Shown: piece after piece, positions 26,357-35,776 of the stretch
How the letters are laid out: every line of letters begins with the position of its first letter
How positions within the stretch are numbered: position 1 is the stretch's first letter
NCBI RefSeq assembly: GCF_008824185.1
Contig: NZ_CP044423.1
Location: 261,501 to 325,500 of the forward strand
Length of the DNA stretch: 64,000 nt
Reading direction: 5' to 3'
Source of the DNA: Paracoccus pantotrophus
GTDB lineage: Bacteria > Pseudomonadota > Alphaproteobacteria > Rhodobacterales > Rhodobacteraceae
Translations under genes and position numbers: made by a program
The notes under the pieces: generated by a model
Told to the model about the DNA's origin: nothing
What the model saw: the letters and a program-made list of their open reading frames with translations, nothing else
The model's database searches: none

Positions 26357-26485
26357 TCCCCGCCCGGCCGGACCCCGCGCGGCGGGCAAGGCGGCCCGGG
26401 CCGCGGTGCCGCCCGTCGATAGACATTGCCGGGCCGCGCCCCTATAACCCCGGCGAATTTTCCGCCCAAGCTTCAGGGGATCCCC

Positions 26486-27406
26486 ATGATCAAGGTTTTC
26501 GGCCACAAGGCCCCCGACACCGATTCGACCGGCTCGCCCATCATCTGGGCCTGGTATCTGTCCGAAGTCCGCAAGACCCCGGCCAAACCGGTGTTGCAGG
26601 GCGAGCCGAACACCGAGGCCGCCTGGATGCTGGCGAAATGGGGCCTCGAGATGCCCGAGATCATCGCCGATGTGGCGCCGGGCGAGCAATGCGTGGTGGT
26701 GGACACCAACAACCCCGCCGAGCTGCCCGATTCGCTGGCCGAGGCCGATGTGATCGAGATCATCGACCATCACCTACTGGCCGGCGGTATCAAGACCCGC
26801 CTGCCGATCAACATCACCATCCGCCCGCTGGCCTGCACCGCGACGATCATGCACGACCTGATCGGCGACGAGGATCTGGCCCGCGCGCCCCGTGCCATCA
26901 AGGGCGCGATGCTGACCTGCATCCTGTCGGACACGCTGGAGTTCCGCAGCCCGACCACCACGCCCCACGACCGTTTCGTGGCCGAGAAGCTAGCCAGGGA
27001 TCTGGGCGTCTCGATCCCCGAATACGCCGCCGAGATGTTCGCGGCCAAGTCGGACGTATCGGCCTTTACCGAGGAAGCCCTGCTGCGCATGGACAGCAAG
27101 GAATATGAGCTCGGCGGCAAGCAGCTGCGCGTCTCGGTGCTGGAGACGACCGCGCCGCAGGTGCTGCTGGACCGCAAGGCGGCGCTGATCGCCGCCATGC
27201 CGGCCGTCGCGGCCGCCGACGGCGCCGACGAGGTGCTGCTGTTCATCGTCGATATCCTGAACGAGGAGGCCACCCTGCTGGTGCCGAACGATTTCGTCCG
27301 GCAGGTGGCCGAGAAAAGCTTCAACGCGACGGTTTCGGGCGACAGCGTGGTCCTGCCCGGCATCATGTCCCGCAAGAAGCAGATCATCCCGGCCCTGGCC
27401 GTCTGA
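26486..27406 (+). CDS. ppaC: Manganese-dependent inorganic pyrophosphatase
   Basis: A 306-residue family II pyrophosphatase that hydrolyses diphosphate to two phosphates in the cytoplasm. The DHH domain is complete: VFGHKAPDTDSTGS (first metal ligands), VVDTNNPAEL, and IEIIDHHLLAGGI with the DHH triad. The C-terminal DHHA2 domain ends with the substrate motif SRKKQIIPAL. Length matches the family. ATG 26486 begins MIKVFGHKAPD, the usual start. An AGGGG ribosome binding site lies seven bases upstream. Confidence 0.96.
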   Translation: MIKVFGHKAPDTDSTGSPIIWAWYLSEVRKTPAKPVLQGEPNTEAAWMLAKWGLEMPEIIADVAPGEQCVVVDTNNPAELPDSLAEADVIEIIDHHLLAGGIKTRLPINITIRPLACTATIMHDLIGDEDLARAPRAIKGAMLTCILSDTLEFRSPTTTPHDRFVAEKLARDLGVSIPEYAAEMFAAKSDVSAFTEEALLRMDSKEYELGGKQLRVSVLETTAPQVLLDRKAALIAAMPAVAAADGADEVLLFIVDILNEEATLLVPNDFVRQVAEKSFNATVSGDSVVLPGIMSRKKQIIPALAV

Positions 27407-27421
27407 GTGAAGGACCGTTCC

Positions 27422-28291
27422 ATGACGCAGATCATCCGCGCGCTCGACGAGATCGCCCCGAATTACGACGTCCTGTTCTGCGATCTCTGGGGCTGCCTGC
27501 ATAATGGCGTCGCCGCCTTCCCGGCCGCGGTCGCCGCCTTGCAGGCCTTTCGCGCCCAGGGCGGGCGGGTGGTGCTGCTGACCAATGCGCCGCGGCCGCA
27601 GCAATACGTGGCCGCGCAGCTCGACCGCATGGGCGTGCCGCGCGATGCCTGGGACGCCATCGTCAGTTCGGGCGACGCCGCGCAGGACGCCATGTTCGCC
27701 GGCGCCGTCGGCCGCCGGGTCTGGGCCATCGCCCAGCCCAAGGACGAGGGCTTCTTCACCGACATCCCCGAGGAATGGCAGGACGCCCCGGCCATCGAGC
27801 GCGTGGCGCTGGACGAGGCCGAGGGCATCGTTTGCTGCGGGCTCTTCGACGACCTGGTCGAGGTGCCCGAGGATTACCGCGCCCGGCTGATGCTGGCGCG
27901 CGAACGCGGGCTGAAGCTGCTTTGCGCCAATCCCGACGTGGTCGTGGACATGGGCGAAAAGCGTCTCTATTGCGCCGGGGCGCTGGCCGAGCTTTACGAG
28001 GATCTGGGCGGCACCTCGCTGTATTTCGGCAAGCCGCATCCGCCGATCTACGACCTGGCGCGCCGCCGGCTGGGGCTGGGCGAGGATGCCCGCATCCTGG
28101 CCATCGGCGACGGCATCGCCACCGACATCGCCGGCGCGGCGGGCGAGGGGCTGGATGCGCTGTTCGTCACCGGCGGCCTCGGCTTCGACCAGTTCGGCCC
28201 GGATGTGGAAAACCCCGACCCGGCGCGGCTTGCCGAATGGCTGGCGCTGCGGTCGCAGAACCCGGCCTACGCCATCGGCCGGCTGCGCTGA
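27422..28291 (+). CDS. HAD-superfamily class IIA hydrolase (TIGR01459 type)
   Basis: A 289-residue phosphatase-like protein. HAD motif I reads DVLFCDLWGCLHNG, where the second Asp position is replaced by Trp-Gly as in the TIGR01459 group. Motif II is VVLLTNAPRPQQYV, and the late motifs are FGKPHPPIYDLA and ILAIGDGIATDIAGA. The cap domain between them is of the NagD/IIA kind. ATG at 27422 has GAAGGA seven bases upstream; the in-frame GTG at 27407 is less likely. Substrate unknown; it lies between ppaC and a hydratase without operon overlap. Confidence 0.88.
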   Translation: MTQIIRALDEIAPNYDVLFCDLWGCLHNGVAAFPAAVAALQAFRAQGGRVVLLTNAPRPQQYVAAQLDRMGVPRDAWDAIVSSGDAAQDAMFAGAVGRRVWAIAQPKDEGFFTDIPEEWQDAPAIERVALDEAEGIVCCGLFDDLVEVPEDYRARLMLARERGLKLLCANPDVVVDMGEKRLYCAGALAELYEDLGGTSLYFGKPHPPIYDLARRRLGLGEDARILAIGDGIATDIAGAAGEGLDALFVTGGLGFDQFGPDVENPDPARLAEWLALRSQNPAYAIGRLR

Positions 28292-28396
28292 ACGGTTCGG
28301 TAACAATCCGTCCTTTTGGATGGTGCCAGTGTTATTTTGTTGCGCTCCCCCGGTTTTGCTGCTATGCAGCATAAATCCACTCATCGGGAGCATTGA

Positions 28397-28843
28397 ATGA
28401 TGCTGGACAACCTTCCGCGCGGCACGATCGTCATCGAGGATCTCGAGGTCGGGATGATGCGCTACCTGCAGAAGGTAGTGACCGACGAGGATATCGAGAT
28501 GTTCGCTCAGGTCTCGACCGACCGCAATCCGGTGCATCTGGACGATGACTATGCGCAGGACACCATCTTCGAGGGGCGCATCGCCCATGGCATGCTGACC
28601 GCCGGGCTGATCTCGGCCGTGATCGGCGAGCAGCTGCCCGGCCATGGCACGGTCTACCTGGGCCAGACGCTGAAATTCATGGCCCCGGTCCGGCCCGGCG
28701 ACATGGTCCGCGCCGAGGTCACGGTCGAGGCGATCGACCACGCAAAGCGCCGCGTGACCCTTGCAACCCGCTGCCTCGTCGGCGATACGGTCGTCCTGAA
28801 AGGCGAGGCCGTCGTTCTGGCGCCAAGCCGCAAATTCGACTGA
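28397..28843 (+). CDS. MaoC-like (R)-specific enoyl-CoA hydratase
   Basis: A 148-residue single hot-dog protein of the MaoC/PhaJ group, which hydrates trans-2-enoyl-CoA to (R)-3-hydroxyacyl-CoA. The hydratase motif reads FAQVSTDRNPVHLDDDYA with the catalytic Asp and His, followed by EGRIAHGMLTAGLISAVIG. Family length is about 140-160 residues. ATG 28397 or 28400 fits, with GGGAG upstream. A role in feeding polyhydroxyalkanoate synthesis or in acyl-CoA breakdown is possible; neighbours do not decide it. Confidence 0.88.
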   Translation: MMLDNLPRGTIVIEDLEVGMMRYLQKVVTDEDIEMFAQVSTDRNPVHLDDDYAQDTIFEGRIAHGMLTAGLISAVIGEQLPGHGTVYLGQTLKFMAPVRPGDMVRAEVTVEAIDHAKRRVTLATRCLVGDTVVLKGEAVVLAPSRKFD

Positions 28844-28875
28844 CAGGGCCGGCCGCCGGCCCACCGGGGGCCCGA

Positions 28876-29805
28876 TTGCGCATCCATCACGACTGGAAAG
28901 CTCTGCCGCTCGATGCCCGCGGGGCCACCGTCGCCATGGGCAATTTCGACGGCGTCCACCTGGGCCACCGCTCGGTGATCGACGCGGCGCGCGCCGCCTG
29001 CGACGCGGCGCTTGGCGTCATCACCTTCGAGCCGCATCCGCGCGAGTTCTTTGTGCCCGACGCGCCCCCCTTCCGGCTGATGAACGTGGAATCGCGGGCC
29101 AACCGCCTGGCGCGGCTGGGGGTGGACCACCTTTACGAACTGCCCTTTGACGCGGTGCTGGCCGGGCTTGCGCCCGAGGCTTTCGCGCGCGAGGTGCTGG
29201 TCGAGGGGCTGGGCGTGCGCCATGTCACCGTGGGCGCGGATTTCTGCTTTGGCCGCAAGCGGTCGGGCGATGCGCAGACCCTGGCGCAACTGGGGCGCGA
29301 GATGGGCTTCGGCGTCACCGTGGCGCCGCTGATCGGCGACGGTGCGCTGCAATACAGCTCGACCGCGATCCGCGAGGCGCTGGCCGAGGGCCGCACCCGC
29401 GACGCCGAGCGCATGCTGGGCCATTGGCACCGCATCGACGGCGAGGTGCTGCATGGCGACAAGCGCGGTCGCGACCTGGGTTATCCGACCGCGAACATGG
29501 CGGTCGAGGGGCTGCACCTGCCGGCGCTTGGCATCTATGCCGTGCTGGTCGACGTGCTGACCGGGCCGGACCGCGGCAGCTACAAGGGCGTGGCCAGCCT
29601 GGGCGTGCGCCCGATGTTCGGCGAGAACCGGCCCAACCTGGAGGTGCATATCTTCGATTTCTCGGCCGACCTCTATGGCCAGCACCTGTCGGTGGCGCTG
29701 GTCGAATACCTGCGTCCCGAGGCGAAGTTCGACGGCCTGCCGGCGCTGGTCGCGCAGATGGATCGCGACAGTGCCCAGGCGCGCGAGATCCTGGCGACCC
29801 GCTGA
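28876..29805 (+). CDS. ribF: Bifunctional riboflavin kinase / FAD synthetase
   Basis: A 309-residue enzyme that makes FMN from riboflavin, then FAD from FMN. The N-terminal nucleotidyltransferase domain has TVAMGNFDGVHLGHRSVI and the SSTAIREAL motif. The C-terminal riboflavin kinase domain has GDKRGRDLGYPTANM and VASLGVRPMFGENRPNLEVH. The start is TTG at 28876 (MRIHHDWKALP): no ATG lies between it and the essential GNFDG motif region, and the alignment needs these residues. Its stop overlaps the start of the next gene (TGATG). Confidence 0.95.
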   Translation: MRIHHDWKALPLDARGATVAMGNFDGVHLGHRSVIDAARAACDAALGVITFEPHPREFFVPDAPPFRLMNVESRANRLARLGVDHLYELPFDAVLAGLAPEAFAREVLVEGLGVRHVTVGADFCFGRKRSGDAQTLAQLGREMGFGVTVAPLIGDGALQYSSTAIREALAEGRTRDAERMLGHWHRIDGEVLHGDKRGRDLGYPTANMAVEGLHLPALGIYAVLVDVLTGPDRGSYKGVASLGVRPMFGENRPNLEVHIFDFSADLYGQHLSVALVEYLRPEAKFDGLPALVAQMDRDSAQAREILATR

Positions 29806-30245
29806 TGCGCGAGCGGTTCTGGGAACTGCCGCTTGCGCGCCTCGACAAGCAGGAATGGGAGGCGCTTTGCGACGGCTGCGGCAAGTGCTGCCTCAACAAG
29901 ATCGAATATGAGGATACGGGCGAGCTGGCCTTTACCCGCGTTGCCTGCCGGCTGCTGGACGGCCAGACCTGCCAATGTTCCAGCTATCATAACCGCCACG
30001 ATTTCGTGCCCGATTGCGTCGTCCTGACGCCCAGGAAGCTCAAGGAGATCGCCTGGTGGCTGCCCTCGACCTGCGCCTACAGGTTGCGCGCCGAGGGCAA
30101 GCCGCTTTACGACTGGCACTATCTGATCTCGGGGGATCGCGAATCGGTGCATCGCGCCGGCGCCTCGGTGCGCGGCTGGACCGTCAGCGAGCTTTCCGTG
30201 ACCGAGGACGATTGGGACGAGCATATCATCGAGGATCTTTCATGA
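29805..30245 (+). CDS. YcgN-family cysteine cluster protein (UPF0260)
   Basis: A 146-residue protein of the YcgN/UPF0260 family. It keeps the full set of family cysteines: LCDGCGKCCLNKIEY near the start, then VACRLLDGQTCQCSSY, DFVPDCVVL and LPSTCAYRL, which suggests an iron-sulfur or zinc site. Function not known. It is translationally coupled at both ends: its ATG overlaps the ribF stop and its stop overlaps the threonine aldolase start (ATGA). Confidence 0.9.
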   Translation: MRERFWELPLARLDKQEWEALCDGCGKCCLNKIEYEDTGELAFTRVACRLLDGQTCQCSSYHNRHDFVPDCVVLTPRKLKEIAWWLPSTCAYRLRAEGKPLYDWHYLISGDRESVHRAGASVRGWTVSELSVTEDDWDEHIIEDLS

Positions 30246-31324
30246 GTTTCGCCTCGGACAATGCGGGCGGCGTGCATCCGCGCATCATGGCTGCGCTTGC
30301 CGCCGCGAACCAGGGCCATGTGCCCGCCTATGGCGAGGACAGCATCACCCGCGCCGCCCAGGACCGCTTGCGCGAACTCTTCGACGCGCCCGAGGCGGCG
30401 GTGCATTTCGTGGCCTCGGGCACGGCCGCCAATGCGCTGTCGCTGTCGCTCTTGGCGCCGGGCTGGGGCAAGGTCTTCTGCCATGCCGACGCCCATGTGC
30501 AGACCAGCGAGACCGGGGCGCCCGAGTTCTTTTCCGGCGGCGCCAAGCTGATCCCGATCCCTGGCGCCGGCGGCAAGATCGCCCCCGAGGCGCTGGCCGA
30601 GGCGCTGGTGGTCCATGGCCGCGATTCGGTTCATGCCGGGCGGAACGCGGCGCTGAGCCTGACCAATGCGACGGAATGGGGCACCGTCTATCGGCCGGAC
30701 GAGGTCGAGGCGCTGGCCGCCATCGCCCGTGACGCCGGGCTGGGCCTGCATATGGACGGAGCCCGCTTTGCCAATGCGCTGGCCGGGCTGGACGTGGCGC
30801 CGGCCGACCTGTCCTGGCGGGCGGGTGTGGACATCCTGTCGCTGGGCGGCACCAAGGACGGCTGCATGGGGGTCGAGGCGGTGCTGATCTTCGACCCCGC
30901 GAAATCCGAGGAGTTCCAGTTCCGCCGCAAGCGGGCCGGGGCGCTTGTGTCCAAGCACCGCTACCTGGCGGCGCAGGTGCTGGCCTGGCTCGAGGGCGAC
31001 CTGTGGCTGCAACTGGCGCGCCACGCCAATGCCATGGCGCATGAACTGGCGCTGGGTCTGGCGCGCCTGCCCGGCGTGCGCATCGACCAGCGTGTCGAAT
31101 CGAACGCGGTCTTCGCCACCATCCCGGCCGATCTGCATCGCCGCGCCTGTGCCGGCGGCCTCTGCTATCACCTCTGGCCGCATACCCAGCAGCCGGCCGA
31201 GGACGAGCCGGTCGGCATCCGCCTGGTCTGCGGCTGGGACACGCGGCTCGAGGATGTAACCGGCGCTTTGCAGGCCCTGGCCGAGCCGAAGCCCCTCCGA
31301 GCCGAGCCGCAGGCCCTGGGCTAG
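30242..31324 (+). CDS. ltaE: Low-specificity L-threonine aldolase
   Basis: A 360-residue PLP enzyme that cleaves L-threonine and allo-threonine to glycine and acetaldehyde. PLP-lysine is Lys205 in LSLGGTKDGCMG, and the ring-stacking and phosphate regions FVASGTAANALSLS and LHMDGARFANAL are present. The start FASDNAGGVHPRIMAAL is the family start. Overlaps the YcgN gene by four bases, so ribF-ycgN-ltaE form one unit. Its stop shares a CTAG with the stop of the convergent cinA gene. Confidence 0.92.
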   Translation: MSFASDNAGGVHPRIMAALAAANQGHVPAYGEDSITRAAQDRLRELFDAPEAAVHFVASGTAANALSLSLLAPGWGKVFCHADAHVQTSETGAPEFFSGGAKLIPIPGAGGKIAPEALAEALVVHGRDSVHAGRNAALSLTNATEWGTVYRPDEVEALAAIARDAGLGLHMDGARFANALAGLDVAPADLSWRAGVDILSLGGTKDGCMGVEAVLIFDPAKSEEFQFRRKRAGALVSKHRYLAAQVLAWLEGDLWLQLARHANAMAHELALGLARLPGVRIDQRVESNAVFATIPADLHRRACAGGLCYHLWPHTQQPAEDEPVGIRLVCGWDTRLEDVTGALQALAEPKPLRAEPQALG

Positions 31325-31788
31325 GCCAGCGCCGCCTTCAGCAGCGCCAGCGCATGCTCCACGGTGGCGGCGCGCACCGCGGCCCGGCCGAGCGGGCCGA
31401 AATCCACCGTCTCGGTCCTGACGCCAAGGGCATCGGCAATGCCGAAGCAGACCCGGCCCTCGGGCTTATGCTCGGACCCGCCCGGCCCGGCAATGCCGGT
31501 CACGGCGACCGCCACGCCCGCTTGCGAGCGGGCCAGCGCGCCTTGGGCCATTTCGGCCGCGATCTCCTCGCTGACCGCGCCGTGGGCCTCCAGAGTCTCG
31601 GGGCGGATGCCCAGCATCTCGATCTTGGCGGCGTTGGAATAGGTGACGAAGCCGCGGTCCACCGCATCGGATGACCCGGGCACGTCCGTCAGTCGCCCGG
31701 CGATCAGCCCGCCGGTGCAGCTTTCGGCGGTGGCGATCAACACCCCGCGCCGGCGTGCCAGATCCAGGACTTCGGCGGGGTCGGTCAC
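31321..31788 (-). CDS. pncC: CinA-type nicotinamide-nucleotide amidohydrolase (PncC)
   Basis: A 155-residue protein equal to the C-terminal domain of CinA. It deamidates nicotinamide mononucleotide in NAD salvage. The family motif ATAESCTGGLIAGRLTDVPG carries the catalytic Ser-Lys-type region, followed by FVTYSNAAKIEMLGI and VAVTGIAGPGG. The start is GTG at 31788, overlapping the pgpA stop (GTGA). The stand-alone amidohydrolase domain without the N-terminal half is common in alphaproteobacteria. Confidence 0.9.
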   Translation of the reverse strand: MTDPAEVLDLARRRGVLIATAESCTGGLIAGRLTDVPGSSDAVDRGFVTYSNAAKIEMLGIRPETLEAHGAVSEEIAAEMAQGALARSQAGVAVAVTGIAGPGGSEHKPEGRVCFGIADALGVRTETVDFGPLGRAAVRAATVEHALALLKAALA

Positions 31789-32282
31789 AGCATCGGCTCC
31801 AGCACGGCGTGGTAGAGCCCGGCCAGGATGACCGAGACCACGCCGGCGAACAGGCCCGCCCACAGGTCGTCCGCCATCACCCCCAGCGTGCCGCCGCGCC
31901 GGTCCGCGCGCCCGACCAGCCAGGGCTTCCAGATGTCGAACAGCCGAAACAGCAGGAAGGGCGCGACGAATCCCGGCCAGGCCGCCAGGATCGAGACGCC
32001 CTTCTGCGCCAGCGGGATGACGGTGAAGCTCATCGCGAGCCATTGCCCGGCCACCTCGTCGATGACCACCCAGGACGGATCGCCCTCGGCGCTGTCCGCC
32101 AGCACCCGCGGCACCGCCCAGAAGCCCAGCAGCGTCGCCAGCACGAAACCCGCCGGCACCAGCATCGGGTGCAGCCATTCATAGGCGGCGACCCCCAGCA
32201 CCACCGCGGCGGCCGAGCCCCAGGTGCCGGGCGCCGGCCGCAGGTGGCCGATGCCGAAGAAGGTTGCGATCGCCTTGTCCAT
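31785..32282 (-). CDS. pgpA: Phosphatidylglycerophosphatase A
   Basis: A 165-residue integral membrane phosphatase that converts phosphatidylglycerol phosphate to phosphatidylglycerol. It shows the PgpA motifs GIGHLRPAPGTWGSAAA, WVVIDEVAGQWLAM and FRLFDIWKPW. Four hydrophobic segments match the family. It starts 14 bases after ispDF and overlaps cinA, so ispDF-pgpA-cinA read as one operon. Confidence 0.94.
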   Translation of the reverse strand: MDKAIATFFGIGHLRPAPGTWGSAAAVVLGVAAYEWLHPMLVPAGFVLATLLGFWAVPRVLADSAEGDPSWVVIDEVAGQWLAMSFTVIPLAQKGVSILAAWPGFVAPFLLFRLFDIWKPWLVGRADRRGGTLGVMADDLWAGLFAGVVSVILAGLYHAVLEPML

Positions 32283-32296
32283 GATTAACCCCCCAA

Positions 32297-33439
32297 TTAC
32301 CCCTTGACCAATGTGACGGTGGCCATGGCGGCGATGCCTTCCTCGCGCCCGGTAAAGCCCAGCCGTTCCGAGGTGGTGGCCTTGACGCTGACCCGGTCGG
32401 GCTCGACGCCGATGATCTCGGACAGGCGCAGCGCCATGGCGCCGGCATGGGGCCCGACCTTGGGCCGCTCGCAGATCAGCGTCACGTCGGCATTGGAGAT
32501 CTCATAGCCCATCTGCCGCGCCAGCATCGCGGCATGGCGCAGGAAGATATGGCTTTCCGCCCCCTTCCATTGCGGGTCCGAGGGCGGGAAATGCCGGCCG
32601 ATGTCGCCCTGCGCCAGCGCACCATAGATCGCGTCGGTCAGCGCGTGCATCCCCACATCGGCGTCGGAATGGCCCAAGAGCGCCTTGTCATGCGGAATCT
32701 TCACCCCGCACAGCCAGACATGATCGCCCGCGGTAAAGGCATGCACGTCGAAACCATTGCCAAGCCGGATGTCCATCGCGTCCCCCAGGATACGCTCGGC
32801 CCGTGCGAAATCCTCGGGCCAGGTCAGTTTCAGATTGTCCTCGTCGCCCGGTGTCACGGTGACGGGCAGGCCGGCGCGGATCGCCAGTTCCACGTCATCC
32901 GCCGCGCCCTCGGGATGGGCGCGATGCGCGGCCAGGATGGCGTCCAGCGCGAAACCCTGCGGGGTCTGGGCGCGAAACAGCCCCTCGCGGCTGGCGGTGG
33001 CGGTGACGCGCCCGTCCGCGGCCCGCCACAGCGCGTCGGTGACGGGCAGGGCGGGCGCGGCGGCGGGGGCGCCGGCGGCAAGCGCCGCGACCACGCCGTC
33101 GATCACGCGGGGCGAGACCAGCGGCCGGGCGCCGTCATGGATCAGCACATGGGTCACGCCGGCGCCCTCCAGGCTTTCCAGCGCGGCGCGCACGCTGCCC
33201 GAGCGCGTGGCGCCGCCCGCGACCAGCGTGACGGGGCCCGAAAGCTCCGCGACGCCGTGCGCCATGTCTTCGGGCGCCAGCGTCACCACGATGCGCGGGA
33301 AGCCGGCAAAGGCGGCGATGCTGCGCCCGAGCACGGTTTGCCCGGCCAGGCTGCGCCATTGCTTCGGCAGGCCCGCGCCGGCGCGGGTGCCGCGGCCGGC
33401 GGCGGTGATGATGGCGGCATATGTGGCGGGTATGGTCAT
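32297..33439 (-). CDS. ispDF: Bifunctional IspD/IspF isoprenoid enzyme
   Basis: A 380-residue fusion that carries out two steps of the MEP isoprenoid pathway. Residues 1-221 are IspD, the 2-C-methyl-D-erythritol 4-phosphate cytidylyltransferase (AAGRGTRAGAGLPKQW, then HDGARPLV). Residues 222-380 are IspF, the cyclodiphosphate synthase (MDIRLGNGFDVHAF with metal ligands Asp231 and His233, then GHSDADVGMHALTDAI). The fused form is typical of alphaproteobacteria. The pathway step between the two, IspE, is not in the window. Confidence 0.97.
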   Translation of the reverse strand: MTIPATYAAIITAAGRGTRAGAGLPKQWRSLAGQTVLGRSIAAFAGFPRIVVTLAPEDMAHGVAELSGPVTLVAGGATRSGSVRAALESLEGAGVTHVLIHDGARPLVSPRVIDGVVAALAAGAPAAAPALPVTDALWRAADGRVTATASREGLFRAQTPQGFALDAILAAHRAHPEGAADDVELAIRAGLPVTVTPGDEDNLKLTWPEDFARAERILGDAMDIRLGNGFDVHAFTAGDHVWLCGVKIPHDKALLGHSDADVGMHALTDAIYGALAQGDIGRHFPPSDPQWKGAESHIFLRHAAMLARQMGYEISNADVTLICERPKVGPHAGAMALRLSEIIGVEPDRVSVKATTSERLGFTGREEGIAAMATVTLVKG

Positions 33440-33595
33440 GGCCGCCAGATGTAGGTCAGCCGCCGCCCCGAGGCAATCGCCGCCGGTCAGGCGTTTCGTC
33501 GCGGCCAAAAGACGCAGCCGGTGGTGGCCCAAGGCGCGGCTTGTGCTTATAAGGACGGCCATGTGCCGCCTGCCATTCAGCCAAGGATTCCCGCC

Positions 33596-34321
33596 ATGAC
33601 CGATCCCGCCATCACCGATCTTTCCAAGGATGCCGCCGCCCGCGCCGCGGTGGCGCTGGTCGAGCCGGGGATGCGGCTGGGGCTGGGGACCGGCTCGACC
33701 GCGGCGATCTTCGTGCGCCGCCTGGCGCAGCGGGTCAGGGAAGAAGGCTTCGCGCTGCGCTGTGCCGCGACATCGAAGGCGACGGCGGAGCTGGCCGTCT
33801 CGCTGGGGCTGGCGATCGAGGAACTGGACGCTATCGGCTGGCTGGACCTGACCATCGACGGTGCCGACGAGGTGGACCCGGACCTGAACCTGATCAAGGG
33901 CGGCGGCGCCGCGCATCTGCGCGAAAAGATCGTCGCCACCGCCTCGGACCGCATGGTGGTGATCGCCGACCAGGGCAAGGTGGTGGACCGGCTCGGCGCC
34001 TTCCACCTGCCGGTCGAGGTGATTCCCTTTGGCTGGCAGGCGACCAGGACGCTGATCCAGCGCGCGCTGGACCGGCTGGAACTGACCCAGCGGCCGATCC
34101 TGCTGCGCAAGCGCGGCGACCAGCCGCTGCTGACCGACGAGGGCAACCTGGTGTTGGACCTGGCGCTGGAATCGATCCCCGATGCCGAGGCGCTGGCGGC
34201 GGAACTGTCCTCGATTGCCGGGATGGTTGAACACGGGCTGTTCCTGAATATCTGCGACCTGGCGATCATCGGCTGCCCGGACGGCTCGGTGGTGGAATTG
34301 CGGCGCGAGGACATGGCATGA
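33596..34321 (+). CDS. rpiA: Ribose-5-phosphate isomerase A
   Basis: A 241-residue isomerase linking ribose 5-phosphate and ribulose 5-phosphate in the pentose phosphate and Calvin pathways. Key motifs are GLGTGSTAAIFVRRL, TIDGADEVDPDLNLIKGGGAAHLREK and DQGKVV. ATG at 33596 precedes MTDPAITDLSKDAAARA; upstream in-frame starts lack support. The stop overlaps the gor start by four bases (ATGA), linking carbon flow to NADPH with glutathione reduction. Confidence 0.95.
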   Translation: MTDPAITDLSKDAAARAAVALVEPGMRLGLGTGSTAAIFVRRLAQRVREEGFALRCAATSKATAELAVSLGLAIEELDAIGWLDLTIDGADEVDPDLNLIKGGGAAHLREKIVATASDRMVVIADQGKVVDRLGAFHLPVEVIPFGWQATRTLIQRALDRLELTQRPILLRKRGDQPLLTDEGNLVLDLALESIPDAEALAAELSSIAGMVEHGLFLNICDLAIIGCPDGSVVELRREDMA

Positions 34322-35718
34322 AATTCGACTACGACCTTTTTGTCATCGGCGGCGGTTCGGGCGGGGTGCGCGCGGCGCGGATCGCGGCCAGCGAATACGG
34401 CGCCCGCGTCGGCCTGGCCGAGGAAAGCCGCATGGGCGGCACCTGTGTCATCCGCGGCTGCGTGCCCAAGAAGCTGATGATCTTCGCCTCGCAGGCCGGG
34501 GCGGCGGCGGCCGAATCGCGCGGCTATGGCTGGCAGGGCGCGGATCAGGGCCGCTTCGACTGGGCCGAGTTCCACGGCAAGCTGCTGCGCGAACTCGACC
34601 GGCTGGAGGGCGCCTATACCTCGGGGCTGGCGAATGCCGGGGTCGAGATCCACATGCAGCGCGCCCGGCTGCACGACGCGCATACGGTCGAACTGGCCGA
34701 CGGCCAGCGCCTGAGCGCCAAGCATATCCTGATCGCGGTCGGCGGCCGGCCGCAGCGCCCCGACATTCCCGGCAAGGAACTGGGGCTGATCTCGGACGAC
34801 CTGTTCACGCTCGACAGGCTGCCGGGCCGGGTGCTGGTGGTGGGCGGCGGCTTCATCGCCTGCGAATTCGCCACCATCCTGCAAGGGCTGGGCAGCGCCA
34901 CCGTGCTGGCCTATCGCGGCGATGCGGTGCTGCGCGGCTTCGACGGCGAGATGCGCCGCCACGCCACCGAGCAGCTGCGCGCCATCGGCGTCGATGTGCG
35001 GCTGAACACCAACCCGGCGCGGCTGGACCGCGAGGGGGCGGGCGTCCGCGCAAGCTTCGAGGACGGCGAGAGCGAGATCTTCGACGCGGTGATGTTCGCC
35101 ACCGGCCGCGCGCCCTATACCAAGGGCCTGGGGCTGGAAGACGCCGGCGTCAGGCTGGGCCGCAGGGGCGAGATCGCGGTGGACGAGTGGTCGCAAAGCT
35201 CGGTGCCCTCGGTCTTTGCCGTGGGCGACGTGACCGACCGGGTGAACCTGACCCCGGTCGCGATCCGCGAAGGCCACAGCTTTGCCGACACCATCTTCGG
35301 CGCCCGGCCGCGCAAGGTCGACCACCGGCTGGTGGCCAGCGCCGTCTATACCCGCCCGCATGAGGTGGCGACCATCGGCCTGACCGAGGAAGAGGCCGAG
35401 GCCTGCGGTCCCGCCGACATCTATGTCGCCAGCTTCCGGCCCATGCGCTCGCTTTTCGCGGGCTCGGATGCGCGGGCGGTGATGAAGCTGGTGGTGGACG
35501 GCGAGACCGACAAGGTGCTGGGCTGCCACATCTTCGGCCCCGAGGCCGGCGAGATGATCCAGATGGTCGCGGTGTCGATGGGCATGGGCGCGACCAAGGC
35601 CGATTTCGACGCCGCCATCGCCGTGCATCCGACCCTGGCCGAGGAGCTTGTGACCATGCGCAAGCCCTCGCGCCGCGTGGGCGCGGCAAAAATGGACAAA
35701 CCCGCGGCATCGGCTTGA
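34318..35718 (+). CDS. gor: Glutathione-disulfide reductase
   Basis: A 466-residue FAD enzyme that reduces glutathione disulfide with NADPH. The FAD motif VIGGGSGGVRAARIAA, the redox disulfide in GGTCVIRGCVPKKL (Cys43 and Cys48), the NADPH motif VVGGGFIACEFATIL and the C-terminal HPTLAEELVTM with the catalytic His are all present. Length fits the family. Translationally coupled to rpiA. Confidence 0.95.
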   Translation: MKFDYDLFVIGGGSGGVRAARIAASEYGARVGLAEESRMGGTCVIRGCVPKKLMIFASQAGAAAAESRGYGWQGADQGRFDWAEFHGKLLRELDRLEGAYTSGLANAGVEIHMQRARLHDAHTVELADGQRLSAKHILIAVGGRPQRPDIPGKELGLISDDLFTLDRLPGRVLVVGGGFIACEFATILQGLGSATVLAYRGDAVLRGFDGEMRRHATEQLRAIGVDVRLNTNPARLDREGAGVRASFEDGESEIFDAVMFATGRAPYTKGLGLEDAGVRLGRRGEIAVDEWSQSSVPSVFAVGDVTDRVNLTPVAIREGHSFADTIFGARPRKVDHRLVASAVYTRPHEVATIGLTEEEAEACGPADIYVASFRPMRSLFAGSDARAVMKLVVDGETDKVLGCHIFGPEAGEMIQMVAVSMGMGATKADFDAAIAVHPTLAEELVTMRKPSRRVGAAKMDKPAASA

Positions 35719-35776
35719 TTTTCCGGCCGAAGGCACCAGTTTCAACCAGACAGACATCAAGCGAGGCACGAGAGGT

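Noticed and set aside
32297..33439. IspD-IspF fusion as a novelty
   Set aside because: This fusion is standard in alphaproteobacteria.
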